Assembly (NCBI RefSeq): GCF_002775205.1
Contig: NC_036454.1
Span: 13,660,882-13,724,881, forward strand
DNA from: Xiphophorus maculatus
Lineage: Eukaryota; Chordata; Actinopteri; Cyprinodontiformes; Poeciliidae
DNA length: 64,000 nt
Direction of reading: 5' to 3'
Part shown: positions 47,801 through 60,740 of the stretch, in pieces
Position numbering within the stretch: position 1 is the stretch's first letter
How the letters are laid out: the number at the start of each line of letters is the position of its first letter
The notes under the pieces: model-generated
What the model was told of the DNA's origin: nothing
The model's input: only the letters and a program-made list of their open reading frames with translations
The model's database searches: none
Made by a program: the position numbers and the translations under genes

Positions 47801-50133
47801 CCTGAAGCAGCACATCAGCACGTTTCATTTTGATGCAGAGGAACTGTCTCGAGGGCAGAAAATTCAAAAGAAAGTGCACATCTGTGAATACTGTAAGAAG
47901 CACTTTGACCACTTTGGCCACTTTAAGGAGCACTTACGGAAGCACACTGGTGAGATTTGAAATATGAAACCAAAAAAGCTCAATTTAAGTTACTAATTTT
48001 ACCTGAACTCTATTCATAATTTCTTATTTATACAGCCATTCTATAATTATATATGCAGCTTTAGCATTTTTGGGCTTTTATATTTTCAGGTGAAAAGCCT
48101 TATGAGTGTCCAGATTGTCATGAGCGATTTGCAAGGAACAGCACATTGAAGTGCCATATGGCCGCCTGTCAGAATGGAGCAGGAGCCAAGAAAGGACGAA
48201 AGAAGCTCTACGAATGCCAGGTACAGCGTGCCAATTATTTTTTCCTTTGTTAAAACAATGTTTTAATATTTATTTATGTAGAAAGAAATAATGCTCATAC
48301 AACTGCCGCAGAAACCTCTGAATCTGTAAATCTTTGATCTGCTGTTGCAGATCTTTAGCTGGTTCAAATCTTTCTTTATTATTAATTATAGTTATTAGAA
48401 TTATTTTTTTCCTAGTTTTGGCAGAAATCGGAAATGTTTATTTTTTCAATAAAACGTTTTAATGGCAAAGCCATTTAACCAAAAAGAACAAAGATTTTTC
48501 TCTAAAACGGCTGAAAGCTACAGAGTCGTCTGTCTCAACACACAATGTCTAGAGACACAATAAAATCCTTCATGTTTAGGATCTGAGATATCAACAATTA
48601 AACACAACTGAAAACTCTTTTCAAAGACATTTCAATAACGTGTCTTTTTATTGTTTTTATTTTCAATGAGAGTCATTCAGAAAAATAAACAATAAAGGTG
48701 CAATTTAGTTTTGTTGTACCCTTTCAATTCTTTGAAAGCTTCAAACAATTGAATTTATTAGTATCAGAGACATCACCACAATGCAGTCAGTGTTACACAG
48801 GAATAACAAGATTTTATTATTTGAATAAATACAAAATGACTACAGTATTGATATTTCAAACTGCCTTCTCCATTTCATAGTGACGTTTAGTAAGACTGGT
48901 ATTGTTAGTTCGGTTAGTGTTACTAGCCAATTACCAGTTAGCAGTTAGCTGCTGTCAATTTTTTTCCTGATACAGCATGTTCAATAAAAAAATACTCTTC
49001 AAAAAGTTTAAATACATCAACATTGCAGTTGTGAGTTTAGCTTCTTGGTTTCTCCTGAAGTTTCACAGAAATGGAGGCCAGAAGAAACAGTAAACATGCT
49101 CCTGTAGAAGATAGCGTTTTTGTTTTAGAACTTTTAACTGATTTGTGTTCTCAGACTTCATTATTAACACTGCACTAATACTGAAAATAGCTTTTTTCTG
49201 TCTGTACAACTTCAGTAACCATGGGGCATTGTCACAAAATTCAGTACTCATTTATTTGTCAGTGCATCTCTCATTTATTATTTTAGCATTGCTAATGCAC
49301 ATTTATGAATATAGTTAAATCGGCTGTGTATACAAACATCCACAAACGTTAAAAAACAAAATATTTTAATCTTTTTTGCACCAGTATTATTGTACGGTAA
49401 TATAATTAAGCATGGCTGCAAGTGTTCACTAACCTTAACACATTTAGATTTTAAATACAGGTCATACTAAAACATTGTTTTGCGGTGTAAACAAGTTGAA
49501 TAGTGTTCTTTATACTTTGCTTTTGCAGCAGAAATGCAGAACATGCCAGTATTAATTGGTTCAAATCTTTAATTTATCATTAACTCTTCAAACTTTTTTT
49601 CCCATCAGGTCTGCAGTAGCGTGTTTATAAGCTGGGACCAGTTCAAGGAGCATCTTATGTGCCACACAGGGGACAAGCCAAACCATTGCACCATGTGTGA
49701 CCTATGGTTCACTGACGCCAAAGAACTTAAAACGCATCTCAAAGACGTACATTCTATTGAGGATAAGTGTATGGAGCAGGTGGTCCTCACCGACTCGGCT
49801 GCAACTGCCGCTCTCACCATAGCGACACAAAGCATAGGAGGCACTGAAACCGTCCTGCTGGACGATGGCATTCACGTCGAACATGTTACGGTGGAGCCTG
49901 TGGACGTAATGCAAATGGAGGAGACTACAACAGTCGTAGTGGAAGATGGAGGAGTGGGGGGGATATGTGAGGAGGACCTGGAGAGACTAAAGCAGGCTGG
50001 GTTGCAGATCCAAGTGGTCCATGTGAACACCGCTTCAGTTGATGAGCACCAAGTGGTCAACTCTGAGGTGGAAGTAGAGCTTGAGGATGAAATTGTGAAC
50101 CTAGAGGAAGCTGAACAAGCAGTAGCTGTATGA
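44802..50133 (+). CDS. znf131: BTB and zinc-finger protein ZNF131
   Basis: Coding exons: 44802-44934, 45360-45461, 45793-45934, 46034-46136, 47329-47487, 47577-47949, 48090-48220, 49609-50133. Phases agree throughout and give 555 residues (human about 589-623). The N-terminal BTB/POZ domain (about 20-130) contains FTDITLIVDG, HKAVLAACSQFF and EPLVEIEG. A basic KKRTIAETSNVI segment follows, a possible nuclear localisation signal. DDSALALLADITSKY is a strongly conserved ZNF131 signature. Six zinc fingers lie between about 246 and 430; finger 4 ends H...C rather than H...H. The C-terminus is acidic. The protein is a nuclear DNA-binding transcription regulator that modifies estrogen-receptor signalling in mammals. 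Two ATGs (44802, 44805) are adjacent; the second has the better Kozak context. The donor after the 46034-46136 exon (GTTGGT) is weak. Confidence 0.95.
46378..46480 (-). mobile_element. Inverted copy of the (GGAT)n-tailed retroelement
   Basis: Starts with repeated CCAT/ATCC, then CACCCTTGTCCCTTAGGGGG and a GGTGCTGGTGCCTATC segment, and ends at GGGCGAGAGGCGG. It is the reverse complement of the elements at 15195 and 28059 and extends further into the body. It lies in a znf131 intron. Confidence 0.65.
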
Positions 50134-50415
50134 GAATAAAACAAGGATTGTCTTAATGTACCTTAAAAAAGGTCTTTCCAAATCAAGCAGAAGAAACTTT
50201 TCTACTGCAGACAACTTATTTTTTTAATGGAATCCTGCATGTGGGAGATACCACATATCTGTATAATCACCTGTCACATTGAATGTCCATGTCTGAACTC
50301 TGAATCTTTTGAGAGATTTGCAATATCAAGATTTCTTTAAAATATTGTATTTATTCTAAACGTGTTTTCCACCCCATAACTTGAGTCTTCAGGACTCCAG
50401 CAAACCTTTTTTCTC

Positions 50416-50421
50416 AATAAA
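50416..50421 (+). terminator. znf131 poly(A) signal (candidate)
   Basis: AATAAA in TTCTCAATAAATTGC, about 280 bases past the stop. An earlier AATAAA at 50135 is too close to the stop to be the main signal. Confidence 0.5.
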
Positions 50422-50439
50422 TTGCTGATGTCAAATCAG

Positions 50440-51290
50440 ATCACTCGCAGTGTGCTTTGGGAAACTTCAGAGATGTTGGTAAATATTTGTAAATTAGGAA
50501 TTTGATTTTCAGCCAGTGCTTTTTTTTTAATACCTCCATAGTGAAAATAAAAAATCAGACATTTTTGTACTTTAGGACTTGGACTTAAGTCTTACAATTT
50601 ACGTTAATACACTACTAAGTATTCTGTTTTTATGCAGAGGGTGAAATTCAAAGATTTCAGCTTGAAATAATTCACAAAAAAGGATAATTGAAACTGAATA
50701 AGCTTTAGGAACAGCCACAATAAAAGTCTTATTTCCACAGCAGAAGAATAGCCACTCGCTTTGAATTTTTTTCTAATTATCCTCACTGTGTTTGGCAGCA
50801 CCTCTGTCATGTTTTATATATATATCGTCTCCCAACAATACCTGTGGGTCAAAACATGGACAAAGACATCGAGCTTTTCCTTTTTGATTGTTTTTACTTT
50901 ACTGCAACAGACTGAAGCAGCTCATTAACCAATGATATATGTTAATATTAATATATATCAGTGTTATTAACAACATCGCCTTTTTCCAGGTTAAAACTGA
51001 GCTAAATGCCTCTAAGTAAAAAAAAAAAACAAACATTTAAAGTGGTTGGGGTACTAATAAAAGAACAATTGGAGATATAAAAACCCTCAGCTATATCTAA
51101 AAGTGGGATTTTTACCCCCAAACAGAATCAAATTTGCTTAAAGGGTTTTAGTGAAAAGAAAATAAATTTGTCTCTAAAAATATTATGAATGTCACGTACA
51201 CATGCAAGGTTGCCAACAAATTTAACAAGGGTCTTAAGACACTTCCTACTCTTGTGCCAGTCAAATTTAAAGTGATAAAGAACTCTCTAA
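50440..51290. other. znf131-nim1k intergenic region
   Basis: AT-rich sequence with a short TATATATA run near 50815-50824 and no recognised exon. Confidence 0.5.
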
Positions 51291-51675
51291 GCTCCTGGTC
51301 CCTTCACCCCACGCTGTACCTCTGATGAGGTCCCCTACAGTCATCATGGGATCACGCTGCGTGACACATGCAGCTTCAATTACCTGCTGCGTCCTGCCAC
51401 CTGCTATTTGTGTTAAACGGCTCTCCTGCTCCTAGAATAAAATTAGTTCCAATCCTTCCTTCTCATTGGACACGGTGTAGCGCTGTTGCCGTCGCTGATT
51501 GGTCCACCCGCCCGTCCTTTAAGTGGATTTCCTTGACAACAGACCGAGCTGGGCAGCAGTTGCTGCAGAAAGCCTGAGCGCCCAATGTCACCGGGTAGTG
51601 GGGATAGGATGGATTTGGCACCAAGGTTGGTAAACATGGCTGTCACGGATTCACGAAGATACTGTACACATCCAA
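51290..51675 (+). promoter_or_regulatory. Candidate nim1k promoter and noncoding first exon
   Basis: A GC- and CpG-richer block in AT-rich surroundings. It contains an inverted CCAAT box (CTGATTGGTCC near 51495) and ends at a donor (CATCCAA followed by GTAAGA, GT at 51676). nim1k coding exon 1 begins right after an acceptor at 57365, which requires an upstream 5' UTR exon. Linking the two is an inference from strand and position. Confidence 0.4.
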
Positions 51676-53199
51676 GTAAGATCAATTTCCATGTGTAGGC
51701 TCAGCTATATATATATATTTTGTGGGGTTGTGATAGAAAGCGTTTTGGCTCACAGAAAACGGCCTACTGTGGGGCATTTTTGGCTAACTGTTGACTATGA
51801 TTGAACAGAGATGGGTGTATTATTTAATAGACACACTTCAAGATGTATTTCTTCGAAAGAGGCCTTCCTTGAGAATATTGTCACTGAAAAATATACGCGT
51901 TTAATGTAAACACATGAACCATTCAAGGTGAGATGTGCCGCTTAATTGTTTTCTCTGATGGGAGAGCTCATGTCGTTTAATTTGGGTTCACAAAAAAAAA
52001 AAAAAAAATACACCTTGAGGTACCTTAACTTACCGTTGCTGAAAGACTGAAGCGCAGTATAACTGCATGACTAAACTGGTGCAAAGACACCTGTTGCAAA
52101 GCGTTTTGTTTGCTGTGTTCGCCTGTGACAATTTTTAGATGTAAACAAATGAGGTCAAATTTGCATGTCAGAAGAATTTGTTCAATTACGCCTCAATGGA
52201 TGTTGGGAGCTCCAAAGATGAATCTTTCGAGAAACAAAACAAGGAGAAAATTTTGTATTTTCTTCAGAAGTAAATGGGCGGAAGATGTGACGAATTAAGG
52301 AGGAAATTTCAGTCATTCATCTACATTGTAAGCTGGTGAATAATTTTCCATATTGTTAAAACAAAAATGACCCCTTTTGTGGTTCTTTTTATGTCCACCT
52401 GGAGGAAATCTTTTTCCCAATTTTATTCTTTTGATGATCAATTAATCAGAGTACATAAAACATTTTGCTTCATGTGATTTTTCTTTGATGCAAACCTCTT
52501 TGATGTGTTGATTGGGAATGACATGCAAACTCAGACAGCTCTTTAAAGCTGGAAGAAATTAATTTGATTTTGTTGTGAAACAGCAGAGGTAAGCTTGGCA
52601 GTGGCTGCTCTGCACCATAATTTTGCTTTTGTGCTTCCTGTTTATATTGTCATGGTAACTTCATTAAGGCCTCGGTGACATATATGTCCCTCGACGGTGC
52701 TCATTCATCTTGTTTGTGTACATGTTTTGTATAACCAAACATTATTAGTATTAGAGCCAGAGTCAGAGATTCAAAGTTCCCCACATTGTGCAAATCTGTC
52801 CTTCAAGGTTCACTTCTTGATTAAGTTTCAAAACACATGCTTTCTAATTTTTACAGACCAGTCTGAAACAAAAAAAAAAAATCACATCTTTTACAAACTG
52901 GTGACAGCACCACAATAGCTACAGACATTTGGTGTAAACAGTATTACTATGGAAATTAGCAGTTTTCAGTATCGGTAAGATGTTTAAATAATAATTCATA
53001 GGAAGTAGAGAGATGTGAGAAGCCATAGGTAAGCTGGCCACATTTGTGCAGGTCTCCTAAAAAAATAACAGAAAGGGTTTAAATTATGACAACTTAAAAA
53101 ACCTTGTAAGTTGTCTTAGACTTATAGGTAGTAGAATGTTTTCAACTAACCATTTGAAATGCCATCTATTTTGAATCCCTCTCTTAAGACTATTTTGTT

Positions 53200-53345
53200 T
53201 TGCTTTTGTTTAGCAGTTCCTTTAGGTTACTGGTGATCCATGGTTTGTTTTTGGGGAAGCATTTCACTGGGCTGGTGGGGATGCTGTTCTCCACACAGAG
53301 GTTTACAGTCAATCATGCCACTAATGTCATTTCCATGTGACTAGT
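53200..53345 (-). pseudogene. LINE ORF2 relic
   Basis: On the minus strand the sequence encodes VENSIPTSP, then CFPKNKPWITSNLKELLNK. This is the segment between the endonuclease and reverse transcriptase that is typical of many fish non-LTR retrotransposons (xxPNNKPWxTxxLKxLLNxKK). Stops occur on either side. The relic may extend from 53040 to 53650. Confidence 0.5.
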
Positions 53346-53730
53346 AGAGTTCATCTCAGTCTGCAGTTTCAAAATATCCTACAGAGCTTCTTTAGCTTTC
53401 CGTGAACATGTTTTTACAGTTATTTTGAATATAGGTGTCCTCTGAACATGGGATGTTACACACAGAGCAAAGAAAAACAAAATTGTGATCTGATTTTCCA
53501 AAAGGAGCTCTTACTTTGGAGATTTTTGAGTCCCTGTCATTTGTATAAAACAAATCCCAACGTTTTATTTTTTTTTTTGTGGAACAGCTAACAAATTGCT
53601 GAAATCTTGGAAGTGTGGTGTCTCCATTAGCAGGTTGTACTTTTAACAGTAGTAAACTTGATAACTGTATAATTGGCAAAAATTGGCATTTTTGAATTTG
53701 GAATTGAAACATGGTTTAATGTCATTCTCT

Positions 53731-53761
53731 GATATAGGTTTCATCTTCAGAAACCTATATC
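53731..53761. repeat. Perfect 12-bp hairpin, 7-base loop
   Basis: GATATAGGTTTC and GAAACCTATATC are exact complements around ATCTTCA. Confidence 0.85.
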
Positions 53762-56700
53762 AGTACCACAAATGCCATCTGTGGTACTTAAAGAACAGTT
53801 TCAGGGCCATGGATTTTAAGGTATTGATGCTGATGCATCTTTGCCTCAAACTGCTTTCATTTGCCTGTAAAGGTTGGGGAGGGATTTAGAGATCATATTA
53901 TTCTTCTTTCATTTCTTTAGAACAAATAACATTTTTGCCAAGACATTCCAGGGAGGCCAGTCCCTCTGTTCCCGGGATATTTAATGTCTTTACAGTTACA
54001 CCTTTTCACTATTGAGATTTCTATTATTTTCAAGTGTGCATCTTAACTAACACACTGGAGAAAACTTTGTGTGAAGAGTCATTTCTGCACTAACTCGTAC
54101 AGATGTATGATGAAGATTTTATTTTCGGTAAGAATAGGAATTGGGATGCAAACACAACCAGAAAAATGTTTTTTAAATTATTGAAAGCAAAGGGTTGTAT
54201 TTATACAGAAATAGCTCTCCTCTCTGCCTCCTCTTTGAATTGTTAAACACACAACATGAGTTTTGTCGGTGATGGGAAGCGTACCAGGTGGATAGCGCAG
54301 TAATTAATCCACAACTGCTGTGGATGAGCTGCTTAAGTTCTCTTTTGCTGGAAACCATAAAAGAGGCTGCTGATGGCAGCAGAACAATCAGCGGGAGAGT
54401 GAGCAGCACAGCCTGATATTTACCTTAAGTGATTCTTGCAGCAATAATTGTGCAGTGAGTAAGGAAGGCCTCATACTTGGCAAAGCAGATTGTGTTTAAT
54501 GATGACGGACTGTTTGCAGACCCGTGCACCAGTTTCTGATGGTTTTGTACGTTAATAATGCAAGTTTAATTCAGGTAACTGATAAGTGCAGTGTCTTGTC
54601 TGAACAAACTTGGCATATAATTTAAGAAAAAATATGTGTTTTACATAAGCCCAGTTAATTTTCATCTCTAATGTGTTTTTTTTTTCTGTTTTTCCTCATG
54701 GGGCATTGTTAGAGCTCTGTTTTCTGAACAGCATGCAATTATCACCTTCTTCCATGCTTATTCAACCACACTGATTCACAGACACAGATAAAGAAGCTGA
54801 CAGTGAGCACTCTGCAATTGAAATGATTTTGCTTAGTCATACTGGTAGTTTTGAAGGTTTTCTTTCTGTTACCAAATCTTGATTTGCTTACCCCAGCTGC
54901 CATAGCAACCTGAATCTATGAGTGAGCTCCTAATTATGAATTGCAATACAAATTATAGAACATTCGAGCAAAGAAAGCCCAAGTGTACTGCTTTTTAAGA
55001 TCTGCGCATTGGCCTTCGCGTGCAAGTGGTGCAAAAATGTGTTTAGTGGTGTTCACGATTTATTAATGTTTCAAACAAAAGCACAGATGGTAATGTTGCT
55101 GCTACATTATCAAGATGAGACAATTTGAGGAAAAACGTCATATACGGTTCATAAAATATGTACTAACCTATAAATAAACCTCTAAATTATGCTGTAAAGT
55201 ACAAGTTTCAAATTCGAAACCTCCTAAAGAAACTAAGCAGCTGAATAGGCTTAAAAACCAATTCAAATTTGTGCATCTGTTTGTCTTTGTTCTTTTCACA
55301 GGTTGTCCTGGCTGTCACCCTGTGGCTGCACCCTGACACAATCACCTGTTCATCTTCACTCTTTCAACCTCTCGCGTCCTTCTCCTCTTCCCTCCTCCTC
55401 ACCTCATGGCCTATTAATACTCAGACACAAAAGGCTCCATTAACGTCCCCGCTCCGAGACAGCAGGGAGCATGAATCTGATAATACATGCTTTGGTGAAC
55501 CTTTGGCCATAAGCGAGGGAAAGTGGAAGATTGACAGAGGAAATCCCCAAATGCAACAGCATAACAGCTTTAAGCATCCTGTGACAATCTGATCATATTA
55601 TTCTTTTGTGGCCAGCTTCAGGTGCAGCTTACTTGGGACATTTTGGATAAAACATGGGCTCTTAGATGCAAATATGTGTTGAAGTGTTGAGCTGATATAG
55701 AGAAAGAAACTGAATATTTCTTCTTTAATAGAAGTGCCTATACAACAATGATGCAGTGACAAATCTGAAAGAATCTATCTTGAAAAAGAATCACACACCA
55801 GAAGGTAAGTCTATTTTTTCTGTGTTTGTTGCATAGTTGAAGTTAGTAAAAGTATATTTGGATCAGATAATAGCCATGTTATGGGTACCTGCTTATATTT
55901 TCCTTCTTTTATATCTCATTACATTCAATGTTGTTTTTTGAATCTATGAAGATTTTTATTATTTTACAGCAAAATAATTAACATAATTTGTTAAAACCAT
56001 GTATTATTATTATTGTGTGCTAATGCACAACGTAGATTCATTACTCAGTGATTTATTTATAATGTTTATATATCCTATGATTATAGCTTACAACCCAGAA
56101 TGTAATTTTTTCAGAAAAAAAAAAATGTTACATAATATCAGTAAAATAAATTCTGACCCAGAGGTGCAGTGCAGCATATGTACTTACTTCTTGATCAGGG
56201 TCCTATTTGATGAATTGCTACATTAGTGCATCTTGGTATGAAGGTGATTAGTCTGTGACTCTTCAATGTTGGTTATGGTGTCTATCATTTTCCTCATGAC
56301 GGTACTCGATGGATTATACATGCAGTTTTGGTCAGAACAATGTGCTGGTCAATTATTTATAACCTTTTATTGGTACTTTTGGCAGTGTGGATAAATGCCA
56401 AATAATACAAGAAAATTAAATCAATGTTTCCATAAAGCTTGTCAGCACAGGTAGCATGTAGTGCCCTATGATTTCCGGCTGCTTTTGACTTTGGACTTGC
56501 TAAACTACAATCGATTGACCAACACTAGAAGACATGAATCCCCAAATCGTTACAGAATGTGGAAACTTTACACTGGACCTCATTCAGATTGGATTATGTT
56601 CCTCTCCACTCTTCCCCTAAATCCTGATTTTGATTTCCAAATGAAATATAAAATTTACTTTTGTCTTTGACTTTGGACTTCTTTTTGTACTTTAGTAAGT

Positions 56701-57366
56701 ACAATTAAGTAACACAATTCACTCTGGTTTAGGAGTGACTTAACAGAAGGAATGTGACAGTTGTATCCTATATCATGAGGTTGGTATTGGAAGCGTCGAC
56801 TTCAGCCACAATCCAAATTTTGTTCACCTGCAAACACTTGGCTTTTTATTTATCCTGGTTATTTTTCTACCACAATTTTCCCTTCTATTTAACTTTCAAA
56901 TAATATCTTTTATTCTGCTGTCTAGCAATAGTCAGCATAAGGAGCAATGTGTTTTTGTTGCTTATCTTCCTTTTGGGGGACTCCAATTACAACTGTCTAG
57001 TTTTTAATCTTTCTTGTGATTATTTTGCCCCTAACATAACATGTCTGTCTTGTGATTTTTGCTAGTCTTTTATTTTTTATTCTTTCACTCTGTGTGCATT
57101 GAATCTCCATGATTTTCACTTTATTCACTGAAATGTTAGAATTACATATTAATTTTATTCTAATTCATAAAAATTTTCCTGTTTAGTGATAATAGTCAGA
57201 GATGTCTTCAATTCAACTTAAAGAATATTTTCAGGCGCTCAAAGTTTAGGAAAGTAGAAATGAAAAAGGAAGTAAAGTAGAAAATGACTTCTTCCATTCT
57301 GCATCCTGTTCTGCGTTACTCCTAGCTATGGCCTAAGCCCACTCCTCCCTGAGCGTTCCTCGCAGG

Positions 57367-60300
57367 ATGACTGCTGTCTGCCCCTCCGAGAGCAGCCCAG
57401 ATGGAGCTGAAGCCGGGACTGGGACAGCAGGCACCACTGGGAACAGCTCAGTCTCAGGAGCAGATTCCAGGGAGTCTAATGGAGACTCTGTTGAAGGGTC
57501 CACTGTAGGGACAGCTGTGGTTTCTGGCGGACAAAGGTATAGCCGCTGGAGCCGGCAGGATAGCTCTGACATCAACACAGATGATGAGGGAGCCACTGTT
57601 CGTCGCCTAACTCCTCTGGAAAGGCTGAACCTGGATATGTGTCAGGATGAAAGGTAAGATTTCAGAGAAAAAGTCTTTATTTTTTACAGTCTGACATTTC
57701 TTTGGACTTGAGCTACTTTTTCCATTTTTGATTGACTTGCCTTAGACTGCAATCCTTTCTTGTGAGTTTGTTAAATTATGGAAAAAATATCAGTGTCACA
57801 TTTCGTGTTACATAATCTGGTCACAGGGTGGTCCGTGAGCTGACAGTGGGCAGAAGAATTGCCTTCTACAAGATTCGTGGCGAAATAGGGTGTGGAAATT
57901 TCTCCCATGTCAAACTAGGAATTCATGCTCTTACAAAAGGTAATTAGTGCAAATAATGTTATGTCATATGACAACACCTAAGACAGATACAAACAAAGCT
58001 CCATGTATAGAAAACTGTAAAGTAAGCTTTCTGTTCTTTCAGGAGTGAGTCATTGTGATCGATGAGCAAGAGGTTTTTATTTCATAATAATTTATAAAGC
58101 AGTTTTTTTCCTGGTGAGGAGACTGATTCATCCACAAACAGAGTTACTGTCTGCTGCACTTGACCTAAAGGATTGATTAGAGATCTCCAGTTTCCTTAGC
58201 GACAGCTAAAACTGCTGCATGCCTCATCAAATACTACAGATGGGGCCACGAATGAGTGTGTAGTTCTGTCAGACTGGGTGTTTTAGTATATTTTGCTACT
58301 TCATGCCTCTTTGTGTTATGAGTGTTTTTTTGGATTTAAACTGCATTTCTGATGCTAAAACATTATGAGCTGGATTGCGTTTTGAATGCTCCTATTGACA
58401 GCTATATTGCGTCTGAAACTGAGCCTAATACCCGCCTTAATAATTCATGCTGGAGCACAAAGAGATATCTCAACACCATTTTGCTGCTTGAGCACTTTTC
58501 TGGATTCGGTTACTTGAGAGTTGTTTTAAGGATCTCTATTAATGATTTAAAGGCATATAGCCAACAGCTGGGGCATTTAAATGAAATATTTCTAAAGTTT
58601 TTAGATCTTTAATCTTACTTTTTTGGATTGTAAATTTATTATGCTTACACCTCAAGTTGCTGCTGTTTCAAAAAGAAGTTCCCATGATATGTAAAAGTAA
58701 ATTTAATTTTAAGATGGCACTATAAATGAGAATGTATAAAATAAAAAATGTTTTAAAGGGCAGCTAAAACTCTTAATATGAGTAGATTGTCAGTGTCTGT
58801 TGTTTTTTTATATTATGCATGTACCTGGAATTTCTTCTTTATATATGTTGTTAATTTAAATTAGAATTTAAAAGGATTTCTTTCTGTCACATGATTGAGC
58901 TCTGGTTGATTATTAATTCTCTCTTTGGTATAACCAGACAAAGTGGCCATTAAGATCTTAGACAAAACTAAGTTGGATCAGAAGACTCAGAGGTTGCTTT
59001 CAAGAGAAATCTCCAGCATGGAAAAACTACACCACCCTAATATCATACGCCTATATGAGGTTTGTCTTTAGATTCCTTTTCCTTTTTAAAACCAGCCTTC
59101 TTCATCCTGATCATTATGCCTCTGTCTGTATCCTTTTTAGGTGGTGGAGACGTTGTCACGGCTACACTTGGTGATGGAGTATGCAGGTGGAGGGGAGCTC
59201 TACACTAAGATCACTACAGAAGGAAAACTTTCTGACACTGACAGCAAGATTGTCTTTGCTCAGATCCTCTCGGCTGTTAAACACATGGTGAGTACTTACT
59301 CATATATGTTAATAGAATATATTTGAGTAGAATTACAGTAAATTGTACTGTGAATACATTCTGTAATGTACTTAGAGTCCCAATAGCCGTGCCACCAAAA
59401 TATTGATATTCTCTGTGTCTCTCTCAGGATTAACAGTACGCATGTCTGAGTATGCAATAAAATTAAACTTAAACATAAAATAAACTTTCCTTTCTGGAAG
59501 TTTGTCCCACTTGAATTTATTTTCAAACTCCTCCTTAATATTTCCAATAGATTAAAGTTTGCCTAAAATCTGTTATAACCTTGGCAGATTAACTTTTTTT
59601 TATTTTTTTTTTTTAATGGTGCACCTTTTTTTTCGTATTATGATTTGGAAGATTCCTGTGACAAACCTTTTGGTTTGATAGAAATACACGTATATCTAAA
59701 TATCCCAGGGATATGAATATGTTTCATTTTTCTGACCATAGTAATTTTTTTCACACCTTGGAATGTCGTTGATATAACCTGGCATCGCCTTTTTAAATCT
59801 CTATTCAAATTTCAAATCTACATGTAAATTTTTAATGAAATTTATAAACTGATTTCAGAATAGAAGATCTTTTGTAGATCCAGTTTAATCTAATGTGAGT
59901 TGGCGTCACATGACATTAGTTACTTATCTTGTTTAGGTAGATGGTACGTTTATGACTGTGATTTCTATTCTTCTCCCATAGCATGAAAATAACATCATCC
60001 ATCGTGACCTAAAGGCAGAAAATGTCTTCTACACAAGCAGCTCTTGTGTCAAAGTCGGGGACTTTGGATTTAGCACACTGAGCCGCCGCGATGAGACACT
60101 CAACACTTTCTGCGGCTCTCCACCTTATGCGGCTCCAGAACTCTTCCGGGATGAGCATTATGTAGGAGCTTACGTAGATATTTGGGCTTTGGGGGTCATG
60201 CTGTTTTTTATGGTGACCGGCACCATGCCATTCAGGGCAGACACTGTGGCCAAACTGAAGAGATGCATCATGGAGGGAGCCTATGTGCTTCCCCCATGGG

Positions 60301-60740
60301 TCCCTGAGGCATGCCAGAGGCTCATCAGGGGGATTCTACAGCCAGTCCCATCGGACCGCTATACAGTGGAGCAAATGGTGGGTTGTGAGTGGCTGCTCCC
60401 TGTGGAATTCCCATGTGCCATGGAGCCTTGTAAGCTAGATCCATCTCACCTTGCTGAGAGCAAACCAGCTGAACTGCTGGAGGAAGAGCTGGAGGTAAAG
60501 GCTGCATTAGAGACTCTAGGAATCACTTCAGAGCACATATTCAACAACCAGGGAAAAGACTGCAGAAGCTCCATCACTGGGGTCTATCGGATTTTGCTAC
60601 ACCGGGCTCAGAAGAAACGGGTGGTTGAGAGGACACCAGCGGTCACACAGAAAGTCAGGCCAACTACAACAAGTAAAAAGGAGCGACTAAAAGTGTATCG
60701 CAGTTTGCGGCACACATCTAAACTGTGTGTGGTTCTGTGA
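57367..60740 (+). CDS. nim1k: Serine/threonine kinase NIM1
   Basis: Coding exons: 57367-57653, 57827-57939, 58938-59059, 59141-59287, 59982-60740, giving 475 residues (human 436). NIM1 is an AMPK-related kinase activated by LKB1. The divergent Ser/Gly/Thr-rich N-terminus leads to [10 protein letters not shown]. The kinase domain has a glycine loop IGCGNFSHV (116-124), catalytic VAIK Lys139, HRD (230-232), DFG (250-252), the T-loop [14 protein letters not shown] with Thr265 as the expected LKB1 site, and [20 protein letters not shown]. The C-terminal region keeps the NIM1-specific [20 protein letters not shown] and ends [10 protein letters not shown]. All catalytic residues are present. The start ATG at 57367 begins MTAV as in human NIM1, two bases after a splice acceptor. 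The longer N-terminus accounts for the extra length. Confidence 0.95.

Larger units (their letters stand above)
51676..57365 (+). other. Probable nim1k first intron
   Basis: Mostly AT-rich. It holds a LINE relic (53200-53345, minus strand) and a hairpin (53731-53761). A possible second 5' UTR exon lies between an acceptor (CTTTTCACAG, ending about 55302) and a donor (CCAGAAG followed by GTAAGT near 55804), but this is weak. Confidence 0.35.
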
